Assembly (NCBI RefSeq): GCF_004683865.2
Contig: NZ_CP040762.1
Location: 1-64,000, forward strand
From: Paracoccus liaowanqingii
GTDB taxonomy: Bacteria > Pseudomonadota > Alphaproteobacteria > Rhodobacterales > Rhodobacteraceae
DNA: 64,000 bases
Direction of reading: 5' to 3'
Positions 52,970 through 62,594 of this stretch are shown here, one piece after another. How positions within the stretch are numbered: position 1 is the first letter of the stretch; the number at the start of each line of letters is the position of its first letter. Under the pieces are notes generated by a model. It ran no database searches and was not told where the DNA came from. It saw only the letters and a list, made by a program, of their open reading frames with translations. Both the position numbers and the translations under genes were made by a program.

Positions 52970-55840
52970 ATGAGCGGTTCGACGACAACTTCATGTGCAT
53001 CCGCAGTCGATCCCTCTTCGTTGCCGCCGTTTCTGCAAGGTGGAGGTGAAGCTGGGACGCTCCTGCGGGCGCGTGATTGGGCGTCATTCTCATTTGGTTT
53101 GCCAGAAAATTGGCCTGTAGCGCTCCAGACACTGGTTGGGGTCATGCTCGGTTCGAGCCAACCGATGTTTGTCATCTGGGGGCCGCAGCGAACGCTTCTT
53201 TATAATGACGCATATCGTGAAATTCTCGCAGACAAGCATCCGCTAGCGATGGGGCGAGATTTTCTGGAGGTCTGGCAGGAGATCAGAGACGATCTGCTGC
53301 CGATCGTCGAGCGGGCTTATCACGGCGAGCCTGTACAGATGGACGACATCGAGCTTTGGATAGAACACAATGGCGTTCGCAAAGAGGCCCATTTCGCCTT
53401 CTCCTATACGCCCGTGCGAGGGGAAACGGGCTCAATCGACGGTTTCTTCTGCGTCTGCCAAGAAATTACCAATCAGGTTGATGTGGAGCGTAAGCTCCGC
53501 GAGAGCGAGGCGCGTGCCAAAGCCGACGCGGATCGGGTGAGGCTCGCTCTCGATGCAGGCGCGATCATCGGAACGTGGTTCTGGGATCTCCCCTCTGACA
53601 GCTTCACGGTGGATGAGCAGTTTGCCAAAGCCTTCGGTATCGATCCCAGCCTAGGCCGCAGCGGTCTCAACCTTGGGCAGGTGATTGCCACCGTTCATCC
53701 GGACGATAGGTCAGGATTGATCGCCGCCATCGAGGCGGTCAAAGAGAGGGGCGGCCCCTACGCTCACCAATACCGTGTGTGCCGCACGGACGGCAAGTAT
53801 CACTGGATCGAGGCGAATGGGCGCGTCGACAAGGGGGCAGACGGAACGCCGTTGAGCTTCCCGGGCGTCTTGCTCGATGTGGAGGAAAGACGCCGTACGG
53901 AGACCGCCCTCCGAGCCAGCGAGGAATTCAACCGCCGTGTTCTCGGAAGTTCGGGCGACTGCATCAAGGTGCTCGATCTTGAGGGCCGCCTGGAATTCAT
54001 GTCGGAAGGTGGAATGGGCATAATGGAGGTCGATGATTTCGACCGAGTGCGCGGCTCTTTCTGGCCCGACTTCTGGGATCGGGCGGAGAAGGCGAAGGTC
54101 ATTAGCGCCATGGAAACGGCAAAGCGCGGCGCCACCGGACGTTTCCAAGGCTATGCCACAACCATGAAGGGAAGCCCCCGATGGTGGGACGTGGTGGTCA
54201 CCCCAATAAATGATGCCGCGGGGCAGCCAGAAAAAATTCTCTCCGTCACGCGCGACATCACCGCCACGATGGAGGCACAGACGACTCTTCGCGAAACGAC
54301 CCGGAAGCTTGATGCCATTCTGAACAACACCCGCGAAGCTGTATTTCTGATGGATCATCGGCAGTGCTGCGTCTACGCCAATGCCGCTGCTGAGAATCTG
54401 ACCGGCTACAGGGCGGAGGAACTCCAGGGGCGGCCACTCCACGATGTAATTCACCACAAGAAGCCTGACGGTTCCCACTATCCAATCGAGGAGTGCCCAA
54501 TCGACCGAGCTTTCCCCGCACGTGCCCAAATGAGCGGTGAGGAGCTTTTTGTGGCCCCGGACGGTTCCTTCTACCCGGTTGGGTTCACGGCAAGCCCGCT
54601 ACTGGATGAGCATGGAAGCCCCGTCGGCACGGTAATCGAAGCGCGCAACATTGCCGAAAAGCTGGCTCGTGAAGACGCACTTCAGAAACAAAAGCGCGTT
54701 TTGGAGACCCTGAACCGCACGGGTGCGGCCGTCGCGGCTGAACTCGACCTGGAGCGTCTGGTGCAAACTGTAACTGATGCAGGGGTGGCGCTGACCGGCG
54801 CGCAATTCGGAGCCTTCTTCTACAACGTACTGAATGAAAACGGCAAAGCGTTCATGCTGTACACGCTGTCCGGTGTCGATCGCGCCAAGTTTGAAAGCTT
54901 TGGGATGCCGCGGGCGACAGAGGTGTTTAGACCCACATTCGACGGCGATGGGGTCTTACGGTCGGACGACATCCTTGCCGACCCGCGCTACGGCAAGAAT
55001 GCGCCGCATGAGGGGATGCCAGAAGGGCACCTTCCGGTTCGCAGTTACCTCGCCGTGCCTGTCACATCCCGCTCGGGTGAGGTCATCGGCGGGCTGTTCT
55101 TCGGTCATCCCGAGCCCGGCCAGTTCAGCGAACACCACGAAACGTTGATGCTCGGCATTGCGGGCCAAGCAGCAATTGCCATGGACAACGCGCGCCTCTA
55201 TCGAGATGCACAAGTGGAGATCAACCAACGACGCAAAGCTGAAGAACAACAGCAACTGTTGATCAACGAGCTGAACCACCGGGTCAAGAACACTCTGGCG
55301 ATCGTGCAGAGTCTAGCCAAGCAGTCGTTCAAAAACGATCTGCCGTCGGATGTCGCACGGTCGAACTTCAATGCTCGGCTGAGTGCCCTCGCCGCAGCAC
55401 ATAACCTTCTCACGCGCAGACACTGGGAAAAAGCGCTCTTATTGGAGATCATTTCCAGTTCGGTACATGCAACGGCAGGACCGGCTGCGGTCCAAGTGAC
55501 CTCTAAAGGCCCTGACGTGGTCGTTTCCCCGCAGACGGCTGTTTCGCTTGCCATGGCGATTCACGAGCTCAGCACGAACGCCATCAAATACGGTGCCCTG
55601 TCCAGCGACAGGGGGACAATTGCCGTGAGGTGGGACGTAATTAGCACCGTCGACCGGCCGCGCCTTCATTTGGAGTGGAAGGAAAATGGGGGACCGGCCG
55701 TTACTGCACCCACACAAAAGGGATTTGGGCTGCGCATGATCGAGCAAGGCCTCGCAGCCGAACTCCAAGGCCAGGTCACTCTTGAGTTTGCGCCTGGCGG
55801 CTTGCACTGCATTATCGATGCACCGCTCCCGGAGGTATGA
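52970..55840 (+). CDS. Multi-PAS/GAF HWE histidine kinase (956 residues)
   Basis: A large soluble sensor kinase. PAS-like domains occupy about 30-180, 185-310, 315-435 and 445-560, then a GAF domain at 577-740 ([34 protein letters not shown]). The HWE module has [20 protein letters not shown] (His near 768), N-box [16 protein letters not shown] and [15 protein letters not shown]. The last PAS and GAF closely match the kinase at 17983. The start at 52970 follows GAGGGG and precedes the first PAS domain by a short linker. The receiver-only regulator follows 1 base after the stop. Confidence 0.93.
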   Translation: MSGSTTTSCASAVDPSSLPPFLQGGGEAGTLLRARDWASFSFGLPENWPVALQTLVGVMLGSSQPMFVIWGPQRTLLYNDAYREILADKHPLAMGRDFLEVWQEIRDDLLPIVERAYHGEPVQMDDIELWIEHNGVRKEAHFAFSYTPVRGETGSIDGFFCVCQEITNQVDVERKLRESEARAKADADRVRLALDAGAIIGTWFWDLPSDSFTVDEQFAKAFGIDPSLGRSGLNLGQVIATVHPDDRSGLIAAIEAVKERGGPYAHQYRVCRTDGKYHWIEANGRVDKGADGTPLSFPGVLLDVEERRRTETALRASEEFNRRVLGSSGDCIKVLDLEGRLEFMSEGGMGIMEVDDFDRVRGSFWPDFWDRAEKAKVISAMETAKRGATGRFQGYATTMKGSPRWWDVVVTPINDAAGQPEKILSVTRDITATMEAQTTLRETTRKLDAILNNTREAVFLMDHRQCCVYANAAAENLTGYRAEELQGRPLHDVIHHKKPDGSHYPIEECPIDRAFPARAQMSGEELFVAPDGSFYPVGFTASPLLDEHGSPVGTVIEARNIAEKLAREDALQKQKRVLETLNRTGAAVAAELDLERLVQTVTDAGVALTGAQFGAFFYNVLNENGKAFMLYTLSGVDRAKFESFGMPRATEVFRPTFDGDGVLRSDDILADPRYGKNAPHEGMPEGHLPVRSYLAVPVTSRSGEVIGGLFFGHPEPGQFSEHHETLMLGIAGQAAIAMDNARLYRDAQVEINQRRKAEEQQQLLINELNHRVKNTLAIVQSLAKQSFKNDLPSDVARSNFNARLSALAAAHNLLTRRHWEKALLLEIISSSVHATAGPAAVQVTSKGPDVVVSPQTAVSLAMAIHELSTNAIKYGALSSDRGTIAVRWDVISTVDRPRLHLEWKENGGPAVTAPTQKGFGLRMIEQGLAAELQGQVTLEFAPGGLHCIIDAPLPEV

Positions 55841-55841
55841 A

Positions 55842-56201
55842 ATGACTGACCGAACTTCAGTCCTGATTTTGGAAGACGAGCCGCTTATCGCGTTTGCGCT
55901 CGAAGATATGCTTCTCGAGCTTGGCTTAAACGATGTGCGGCTTGCTACCACCATCGCGGAGGCCTTCCGCATTCTCGACGCCCACACCCCGAATTTTGCA
56001 GTTCTGGATGTCAACATTCGAGGCGATCGAAGTTACGGCGTGGCAGGTGAACTGAAGAGACGAGGAGTGCCGTTCGTCTTCGCCACCGGGTATGGAGATG
56101 CTGAGCATCCAGACGCGCTCAAAACAGTGCCAACGCTCACTAAACCGTACTGCCCTGAGGATCTGAAATCGGTACTGGCTGGTGTCACAGGCCCAGTTTA
56201 A
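55842..56201 (+). CDS. Single-domain response regulator (receiver only)
   Basis: A 119-residue CheY-like receiver: ILEDEPLIAFALEDMLLELG, phospho-acceptor Asp in FAVLDVNIRGDRSYG near 56, and TLTKPYCPEDLK. Its switch segment VPFVFATGYGD is the best match here to the PFxFATG signature of alphaproteobacterial single-domain regulators that work with HWE kinases in stress signalling. GGAGG precedes the ATG. It is probably phosphorylated by the kinase encoded directly upstream. Confidence 0.92.
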   Translation: MTDRTSVLILEDEPLIAFALEDMLLELGLNDVRLATTIAEAFRILDAHTPNFAVLDVNIRGDRSYGVAGELKRRGVPFVFATGYGDAEHPDALKTVPTLTKPYCPEDLKSVLAGVTGPV

Positions 56202-56213
56202 CAGGTGCTAGGT

Positions 56214-56308
56214 GTCACATCCCGCATGATTATACGGCCTCTTTCTGAACAGATCCGGCCTTTGTTTCTGCCAGTCCTTGAGGACGTTGATGGGCGTTCG
56301 CCCCTACA
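56214..56308 (-). mobile_element. IS481-family remnant (one end)
   Basis: About 95 bases match the left end of the IS481 at 8360 (TGTCACATCCCGC.TGATTATA, then the C-terminal coding part of the transposase). The match ends near GGGCGTTCG and another IS fragment begins. The preceding bases GCTAGG contain the CTAG core preferred by IS481 elements. Confidence 0.8.
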
Positions 56309-56700
56309 TGCTCCACCGGGAGTTGGCTGGTGACAATTGTGAAGCCACAACCGTCACGATCCTCGAGGATCTCCAGCAGGTCTCGCCGTTCGGGAACGGA
56401 CAACACTGACAGGCTCCAATCGTCGAGGATGAGCAACTCGGTCCGCTCGATGGCTTTCAGTCCTAGCGTGCCGCCCGTCGCCACGGGCGATGGCGAGAGC
56501 CTCGAACAGGCGCGGCACGCGGTTGTAGGCGACGCGTCGGCCATCGCGGCAGGCCTTCCTCACAAAAAAAACGAGGGTCACCGTAGCGTCAGACTGTCGG
56601 CCAGGCCCGCCCATGATCGCGTGGAACGGTTGCCATCATCGCGTAGAATCGCTGCCAACAATCAGTTGGAATGGGTGCCCATCATCCCGTGGAACACGCA
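56309..56700 (-). mobile_element. IS21-family remnant (istB fragment and terminal repeats)
   Basis: The minus strand encodes parts of IstB in two frames (VAYNRVPRLFEALAIARGDG, then TELLILDDWSLSVLSVPERR and ILEDRDGCGFTIVTSQLPVE). To the right, at 56614-56700, repeated motifs such as ATCATCGCGT.GAA and CCCATCATCCCGTGGAA look like the terminal repeats of an IS21 element. istA is absent, so this is a scar. Confidence 0.7.
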
Positions 56701-56922
56701 CCCAACATCCCTGACGAACCGTCCAAAAAGAGTTGAAGTGCGGTGGGTCAAGCGCGCTAACGACCTTTGCCGCCACATTGCGCGGCCCACATCTGGAATG
56801 GTTCATGGTTTGACAGATCATCTCTCGCTGGAATAGCACGGTTCCCCTATAGCTCTCATATGGCTGACAATATGACGTCACTTTCTCCCGGCAGTACATC
56901 ACGAACCGAAAGAAGCGAGACC

Positions 56923-58152
56923 ATGGGCAAGGATCATGCTGAAACTTGGGCTGTCGCTCCAGAGACGGGGGGCAGTCCGGCGGAGGAACTGGAATACCGG
57001 CTGCGCCAGCAGCAGCTTGCGGCCGAATACGGCGCCTATGCACTGCGGACCCACGACATTGGCGCACTGCTGCACGAGGCAACGCGGATCTGCGCCCTCG
57101 GCCTGCATAGCCGCTATTGCAAGGTGCTGGAGTACCTGCCCGACGAGGGGCAGTTCATCCTGCGCGCCGGGGTCGGCTGGCGGCCCGGCACGGTTGGCCA
57201 TGCGCGCGTCGGTGCGGATCTTGAAAGCCCCACCGGCTATGCCTTCCAGACGGGCGAGCCGGTCATCTCAAACCATCTGGAGGGTGAGACACGGTTTCGG
57301 ACGCCAGCCTTGCTCAAAGAGTACGGCATCAAACGCGCCATCAACGTGCTCATCCAGGGCGACGGCAGCCGCTATGGCGTCCTTGAGGTGGACAGTCCAA
57401 CCGAGGGACGTTTCACTCGGGCCGACCTTGCCTTCATGCAAGGCTTTGCCAACCTGCTCGGGGTAGCGATTGAGCGGCATTACGTCGAAGAGGCCCTGCG
57501 GACGACCGAAGCACGCTTGCGCACAGCTGTAGCACATCAGGAGGTGCTGACGCGCGAGATCAGCCACAGGGTCAAGAACAGCCTGGCGATGGTGGCCGGG
57601 CTGCTGAGTATGCAGCGGCGGGATTCTTCGGACCCCTCACTGGTCAAGGCGTTGGAGGATGCCGAAGCCCGTGTGACGACCATCGCGCAGGTCCACGACC
57701 GGCTGTGGCGTGCCGACGAGGTGCACCGCGTCCAACTGGCCGCGTTCATGAGCGAGCTGTGCGATAAGATCAGCATGTCCGCCCCATCCAGTCAAACGCT
57801 TACCTGTGCGTTTGCGTCTGTATCGATCGCTACTGATCAGGCCGTGCCGCTGGCCCTGCTGGTGAACGAGCTGGTGACAAACGCCTTTAAATACGCCTAC
57901 CCGGCAGGTGTCGGTGATGTGCAGGTCACCTTAGAGTTGGCGGGCCCCGGGCAGATGCGGCTGACGGTCTCCGACCAGGGGCAGGGCCTACCGGCGGACT
58001 TCGACGCTGAAGCGTCCGACAGCCTGGGAATGACACTGATCACCGGCCTGAGTTCTCAACTTAACGGGCAGTTACAATGGCATAACAACCACCCGGGCAC
58101 GGGTTTCGTCCTAGACTTCGCGATGCCGGAACAAACCGAAGAGAAAATTTGA
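56923..58152 (+). CDS. GAF-HisKA_2 sensor histidine kinase
   Basis: A 409-residue soluble kinase. The GAF domain covers about 35-185 (FILRAGVGWRPGTVGHARVG, PTGYAFQTGEPVISNHLEGE), the HisKA_2 region has TREISHRVKNSLAMVAGLLS with His near 214, and the ATPase domain has LLVNELVTNAFKYAYPAG and SDQGQGLPADFD. It is the intact paralogue of the truncated gene at 10313-11371. The start at 56923 agrees with the paralogue; an ATG at 56860 would extend it. No response regulator is adjacent. Confidence 0.92.
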   Translation: MGKDHAETWAVAPETGGSPAEELEYRLRQQQLAAEYGAYALRTHDIGALLHEATRICALGLHSRYCKVLEYLPDEGQFILRAGVGWRPGTVGHARVGADLESPTGYAFQTGEPVISNHLEGETRFRTPALLKEYGIKRAINVLIQGDGSRYGVLEVDSPTEGRFTRADLAFMQGFANLLGVAIERHYVEEALRTTEARLRTAVAHQEVLTREISHRVKNSLAMVAGLLSMQRRDSSDPSLVKALEDAEARVTTIAQVHDRLWRADEVHRVQLAAFMSELCDKISMSAPSSQTLTCAFASVSIATDQAVPLALLVNELVTNAFKYAYPAGVGDVQVTLELAGPGQMRLTVSDQGQGLPADFDAEASDSLGMTLITGLSSQLNGQLQWHNNHPGTGFVLDFAMPEQTEEKI

Positions 58153-58272
58153 AGTGTGGCCCCGGGATGGCATAAAAGCTATGGAATCTCTGGTGCCATA
58201 CTCTCGGGATTGTGCGGACGCGGAAAAGCGGAGATTTCGCGATGCAAACTGTGTGTAAAGCCGCCTTGATGT

Positions 58273-59277
58273 TTACAGAACGGCCCGTGCGATGCGGATC
58301 ATCTGGAGAAGCTCGTAGTTCGGGTCATTCAGTCGAACGAGTTGGCCGTTTACGACAGCATAGTTTTCATTGTCGCCGAGCTCCGGCAGACGGTACAGAT
58401 TGATCAACTCATCCTGCGTCAGGGCGGCAGTCGGGGCGATCGGCGCCCCAGCCACGAACTCTGGCACGTCTGCTATTTGATTAACCAGAAGCAAGGACGT
58501 GTAATCCTTCTGGTCAAGCAGGACAGGCAGCCCGTCGATCAGAGCATACCGCTGGCCCTCGGGTGCAGGGTCGAGATCAAAGAGTGTGGTAATCTGGTCC
58601 GACTGCAACAGCAACAGCTCAGGGTCCGGATCAACCTCGGCCTGGGAGCTGAGCCACTCGTCGCGACGCTCAATCCAAATCGCGTCGTACCTATCCTGAT
58701 CGTAGGATGCCCATTCGCTGTAGGTTACGCCTTGCTGCGCCAGACCTGGCGGCACGCAGGGGGGATCCTTCTTGGCAAGGCCGGGCGGGCAATTGCGAAA
58801 GGTGATGATCTCATCGTCGGGAATATCGGCGACGAGCAGTTGGGGGGTCAGCAAGGCAAGGGCCGTCGCGCCCAACACGCGCTTCATGTCGCGACCTGTT
58901 GGGGCCGCCGTGGAAACGAAGCGAGTTAATACCTCCTCGCGCTCTAACGAAGTAAATCGTGGGCGCCCTGCAGCGCCATTGCCTTTCTGTCCACCTGCAC
59001 GCCCGGCGTTCCTATTCTCTTTGGCAACGTGATTATTTCCGTTGCCCCTGTGGGCGTTTTCGTTGCCGGAGTTATCATTGCCAGCATTGCCCCGACCCCT
59101 TTTCGGCGCTTTGTCCTTGCCGTGCCCCTTGCCGCTGTTGCCTTGGGCCAGCCAAATCTGTTCGCCATGCACGCTTTCAAAGACTGCAATATCGCCCTCT
59201 GTATGGAATGGGCTCGCAGACAAAGAAGTCGATGTCAGAGCGAGCGCAACGGCGCCACTCATAAGGAACTTTGGCAT
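58273..59277 (-). CDS. Secreted protein of unknown function with two YAxxNGQ-type repeats
   Basis: A 334-residue exported protein. Residues 1-22 form a signal peptide (FLMSGAVALALTSTSLSASP). A low-complexity Gly/Asn/Lys region follows (GNAGNDNSGNENAHRGNGNN), then NCPPGLAKKDPPCVPPGLAQ, a Pro/Cys motif common in RcnB-like periplasmic proteins. The C-terminus carries two related beta-hairpin motifs (GQRYALIDGLPVLL and ENYAVVNGQLVRL) resembling DUF1236/RcnB repeats. The ATG at 59277 follows GAGG at 8 bases. The role is unknown, perhaps envelope stress. Confidence 0.75.
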   Translation of the reverse strand: MPKFLMSGAVALALTSTSLSASPFHTEGDIAVFESVHGEQIWLAQGNSGKGHGKDKAPKRGRGNAGNDNSGNENAHRGNGNNHVAKENRNAGRAGGQKGNGAAGRPRFTSLEREEVLTRFVSTAAPTGRDMKRVLGATALALLTPQLLVADIPDDEIITFRNCPPGLAKKDPPCVPPGLAQQGVTYSEWASYDQDRYDAIWIERRDEWLSSQAEVDPDPELLLLQSDQITTLFDLDPAPEGQRYALIDGLPVLLDQKDYTSLLLVNQIADVPEFVAGAPIAPTAALTQDELINLYRLPELGDNENYAVVNGQLVRLNDPNYELLQMIRIARAVL

Positions 59278-59705
59278 GTCAGACACCTCATGTGTGAAAG
59301 CGATCGAACCATCCAGCCACGCAATCCCTCAGCTCTGGTTTGCAGCTGAGATGGATTACGCGGGCACACGGTGCTGCATGACGTTAGCTCGAACAACTTC
59401 AAGTTGCAATTATAGTAAAGCGGAAGTGCACCGGGCAGCGAATTCTCGATTGATCTTGTGCTGTCATGAGGTCATCTCGACAAAATGCGTGGCCAGAGAC
59501 AGATCGATGTGGTGTCGATGACGCCGAGGAAACTTTCAGAGGTCCTTTTGTAAGGGTGACGGCGCCCCTTGGGTGGCTAGAATGTAACACATGTGAGAAC
59601 CCAACTTCTCGTCCGATATCAGATCTGCGCCAAGGTGTCTCCATCGCAGCCATTGGTTGGAAATACGATTACCTTCGTATCCATCCGGTGAAGGCCGCTG
59701 TGACG
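59278..59705. other. Intergenic, no supported gene
   Basis: This should hold the promoter of the secreted-protein gene. Open frames here lack recognisable family sequence. Confidence 0.4.
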
Positions 59706-59927
59706 TCAGATCTGATGGTCGCGTTCCATGGCGATCATCTCGAGCAGGTTTTCGACACCGAACGGAGTGAAGGCGAGCACCTCGACCTCGGTAGTGCCGT
59801 AGACCCAGATTATGCCATCTTCGGGCTCCATGCCGATGGCGAGATCATGAAGCCTTTCTACGGCTTCGCCCAGCTCGGCGGCGACCCGGTCGATGGTCTT
59901 GATGGAATGCACCTTGTTCAACTGCAT
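59706..59927 (-). CDS. Small conserved-looking protein next to IS66 (73 residues)
   Basis: A 73-residue acidic protein (MQLNKVHSIKTIDRVAAELG, HDLAIGMEPEDGIIWVYGTT, AFTPFGVENLLEMIAME). It begins 3 bases after the tnpC stop on the same strand, so it is probably cotranscribed with the transposase genes and may be a passenger gene of this IS66 type. I do not know its function. The true end of the element may therefore lie beyond 59706. Confidence 0.6.
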   Translation of the reverse strand: MQLNKVHSIKTIDRVAAELGEAVERLHDLAIGMEPEDGIIWVYGTTEVEVLAFTPFGVENLLEMIAMERDHQI

Positions 59928-59929
59928 TA

Positions 59930-61582
59930 CTATGCCGCTGCGGCCATGTGCCGGATCTTCCAGTTCCAAGGGAGCAGTTCCGGCAGGCGCGAGAGAGGCA
60001 TGTCAGGCAACCGACCGAGGACGTCGGCAAGCCATGCCTGAGGGTCGACGTCATTCATCTTGGCGGTGACGATCAGAGAATACATGAAAGCGGCGCGGTC
60101 GCCACCGCGGGGCGATCCGGCGAAGAGCCAGGCCTTGCGGCCGAGGGCAATGCCGCGCAGCGCGCGTTCGGCCGCATTGTTTGAGAGGCAGATGCGGCCG
60201 TCGTCAAGGAAGCGGGTGAAGGTTTCCCAACGACCGTCTTCCTCGAACATGTAGTTGATCGCCTTGGCGACGGGGTTGTGCTTCGACATCCGGGCGCGCT
60301 CGGATCGCAGCCAGTCGTGCAGATCCTCGATCATCGGGCGCACCAGCTTTTGGCGGGCGTCATGGCGGACCTCGGCGGTCAGGCCGTTGATCTCGCGCTC
60401 GATATCGAAGATGGCATCGAAGCGTTTGACGGCTTCCAGCGCAATGGGCGAGATCTCCTCGGCAACCTTTTTGCCCTTGCGGGCCGTTGCTTTGATATCC
60501 GCCAGTTCGAAGAACTTGCGCCGGGCATGCGACCAGCACAGCGCGCTCAGCACCGGGGCGGGCTTGTGATCATGGCGATAGAGATCGTTGTAACCGCCAT
60601 AGGCGTCAGCTTGCAGGATGCCGGTCCAGCCCGTCAAATGCCGGGTAGGATGTTCCTTCCTGCGGTCTGTCGAGAAGTGATAGAGCGCTGCCGGGGGTGC
60701 GCCGCCCGCGAAAGGCCGGTCATCACGCAGATAGGTCCAGAGCCGGGCGGTTTGCGTGCCGCCTTTGGCCAGGAGTGGCACAGTCGTGTCGTCGGCATGC
60801 AATCGTTCGGCGCCGAGGACATGGGTGCGGATCAGATCGTGGATGGGCTGCAGCGCCACGGCACAGGCCCCGACCTGATCGGCCAGGGTCGAAAGGCTGA
60901 TCTCGACACCCTCTTTGGCATAACGCTCGGCCTGCCTGTTCAGCGGTTGGTGCTGGCCGAACTTCTCGAACAGCACCATCGCCAGAAAATTGGGACCAGC
61001 CCAGCCCCGAGGCGTGGGATGGAAGGGTGCTGGCGGCTGGCTGATCCGCTCGCAATTCCGGCAGGTGAACTTCTCGCGGACGGTCTGCACGACCTTCCAC
61101 TGCCGGGGAATGACCTCCAGCGTCTCGGTGATGTCTTCGCCCATCTTCACGATGCGCGCCGAACCACAGCAGGTGCAAGATGTCGGCGCCTCAACCACGA
61201 CGCGCTCGCGTGGCAGATGCTCGGGGAACGGCTTGCGGGCGGGGCGGCGACGTTCGAAGGCCGCGACCATCGCCCCCGGGGCCGTTGCCTCCGCTTTGGC
61301 CCGGTCATCGGCAATGTCGGTCTCGATGTCCTCGAGCTGCATCTCCAGTTGCTCGATCAGCCGGGCATGACGTTCGGCGCCATAGCCATATTGCTCGCGG
61401 CGGAGTTTGGCGATCTGCAGTCGAAGGTGCCGGATCATGTCTTCGGAGGCTGAGACGATCGCCTGAACTTGGGTCAGTTCGTCCTTAGCGGCTACCAATG
61501 CGCCCTCTGCGGCAAACGCGCGGGCTTCCGCCGCAGCAAGGGCAGCGCGCAAAACAGCAATCTCCGGGGCGGTCTCCGACAT
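59930..61582 (-). CDS. tnpC: IS66 transposase TnpC
   Basis: A 550-residue DDE transposase. A coiled coil at residues 5-75 leads to the IS66 zinc-binding motif (CTCCGSARI...CRNCER) and the catalytic region with HADDTTVPLLAKGGTQTARL, GILQADAYGGYNDL and the downstream Glu in LSNNAAERALRGIALGRKAW. The C-terminus PELLPWNWKIR is typical. Intact. Confidence 0.95.
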   Translation of the reverse strand: MSETAPEIAVLRAALAAAEARAFAAEGALVAAKDELTQVQAIVSASEDMIRHLRLQIAKLRREQYGYGAERHARLIEQLEMQLEDIETDIADDRAKAEATAPGAMVAAFERRRPARKPFPEHLPRERVVVEAPTSCTCCGSARIVKMGEDITETLEVIPRQWKVVQTVREKFTCRNCERISQPPAPFHPTPRGWAGPNFLAMVLFEKFGQHQPLNRQAERYAKEGVEISLSTLADQVGACAVALQPIHDLIRTHVLGAERLHADDTTVPLLAKGGTQTARLWTYLRDDRPFAGGAPPAALYHFSTDRRKEHPTRHLTGWTGILQADAYGGYNDLYRHDHKPAPVLSALCWSHARRKFFELADIKATARKGKKVAEEISPIALEAVKRFDAIFDIEREINGLTAEVRHDARQKLVRPMIEDLHDWLRSERARMSKHNPVAKAINYMFEEDGRWETFTRFLDDGRICLSNNAAERALRGIALGRKAWLFAGSPRGGDRAAFMYSLIVTAKMNDVDPQAWLADVLGRLPDMPLSRLPELLPWNWKIRHMAAAA

Positions 61583-61640
61583 GCCGAAGATCTACCACAT
61601 AACACCGGAATAGTCCAATAAAACAAGGGAATTGAGGCTA

Positions 61641-61991
61641 TCAACCCGCTGATGCTGGCCTCTGTGTCCAGCGCGGATTGCGCCAGTCAATTCCTTCCAG
61701 AAGATAGCCGAGCTGCGCCGCCGAGACCGGAACGGCCGAGCCATTCTGGCTCACCGGCCAGATGAACTTCCCCGCCTCCAGCCGCTTCAGATACAGCGAC
61801 ATGCCGACGCCGTCGTGCCAGAGGATCTTGATCAGGTCGCCCTTGCGCCCCCGGAAGCAGAAAATCTCACCACCATGCGGATCGCGGCCGAGCCCCTGCT
61901 GGACCTTCAGTGCCAGGCTGTTCATCCCGCACCGCATGTCCGTCACCCCGCCCGCGATCCACACGCGCGCCCCCGCCGGAAAAGCGATCAT
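61641..61991 (-). CDS. tnpB: IS66 accessory protein TnpB
   Basis: A 116-residue IS66 Orf2-like protein: VWIAGGVTDMRCGMNSLAL, GGEIFCFRGRKGDLIKIL and WHDGVGMSLYLKRLEAGKF are the family motifs. It is needed for IS66 transposition, with unknown biochemical role. It overlaps tnpA by 4 bases. Confidence 0.95.
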   Translation of the reverse strand: MIAFPAGARVWIAGGVTDMRCGMNSLALKVQQGLGRDPHGGEIFCFRGRKGDLIKILWHDGVGMSLYLKRLEAGKFIWPVSQNGSAVPVSAAQLGYLLEGIDWRNPRWTQRPASAG

Positions 61992-62392
61992 CGCGGGTCC
62001 AGCACGGCCAGCAGCGCCGCCAGATGCGAAGCGGCCAGTGAAACAGGGATCGTCATGCGACGTCCGTTCGTCAGCGTGATGTCGATCCGGGCATCATCGA
62101 CTTCCCGCGAAGGCCGCTCCGCTGGCGCAGGCGGGGCGCCCGCCATCACCAATGGCACGAAACCCCCGCCAGCCTCCGGCGCGCCAAGCGTCCCGCTGCG
62201 ATACTCACGCCGCCAGATCGAAAGCAGCGACCGCGAAATCCCATACCGGCGTGCCGTCGCCGAACCTTGCCGGAAACCGCGCAGGCTCTCCTCGACGATC
62301 CGGATCTTATCCTCGTCAGTCCAGTGCCGACGACGGCCAACCTCATCGGCGGCGAAGATCTCGATTGGTGAAACAACTGAAGCGTATGACAT
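61988..62392 (-). CDS. tnpA: IS66 accessory protein TnpA
   Basis: A 134-residue protein with an N-terminal helix-turn-helix of the Tnp_8 type (WTDEDKIRIVEESLRGFRQG, ARRYGISRSLLSIWRREYR). It probably binds the element ends. It is the first gene of the tnpABC operon, and the tnpB start overlaps its stop. Confidence 0.94.
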   Translation of the reverse strand: MSYASVVSPIEIFAADEVGRRRHWTDEDKIRIVEESLRGFRQGSATARRYGISRSLLSIWRREYRSGTLGAPEAGGGFVPLVMAGAPPAPAERPSREVDDARIDITLTNGRRMTIPVSLAASHLAALLAVLDPR

Positions 62393-62594
62393 AAGGCAAT
62401 GCCTTAAGACTATTTGCTCAATCAGAGCAGACGGCCCTCACCGCAGGCTTACTTACCTTCGATCTGAAACTTTTTTGTCAGTAGGGTCGACATATTCTTC
62501 CGCTTTACAAAATTACCCGTATAAGTTGAATTCGGTAGAATTTTGCAGAGGCCGGCGTGCTTTGTTGTTTCAGACACGCAATAGGAGACGCACA

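Larger units (their letters stand above)
59930..62410 (-). mobile_element. IS66-family element
   Basis: It contains the complete tnpA-tnpB-tnpC set on the minus strand. Clear inverted repeats and a target duplication were not found by eye, so the limits are the gene limits plus about 20 bases. The left border may extend to include the 73-residue gene. Confidence 0.8.

Noticed and set aside
60278..61453. 391-codon plus-strand frame opposite tnpC
   Set aside because: This is a shadow of the IS66 transposase.
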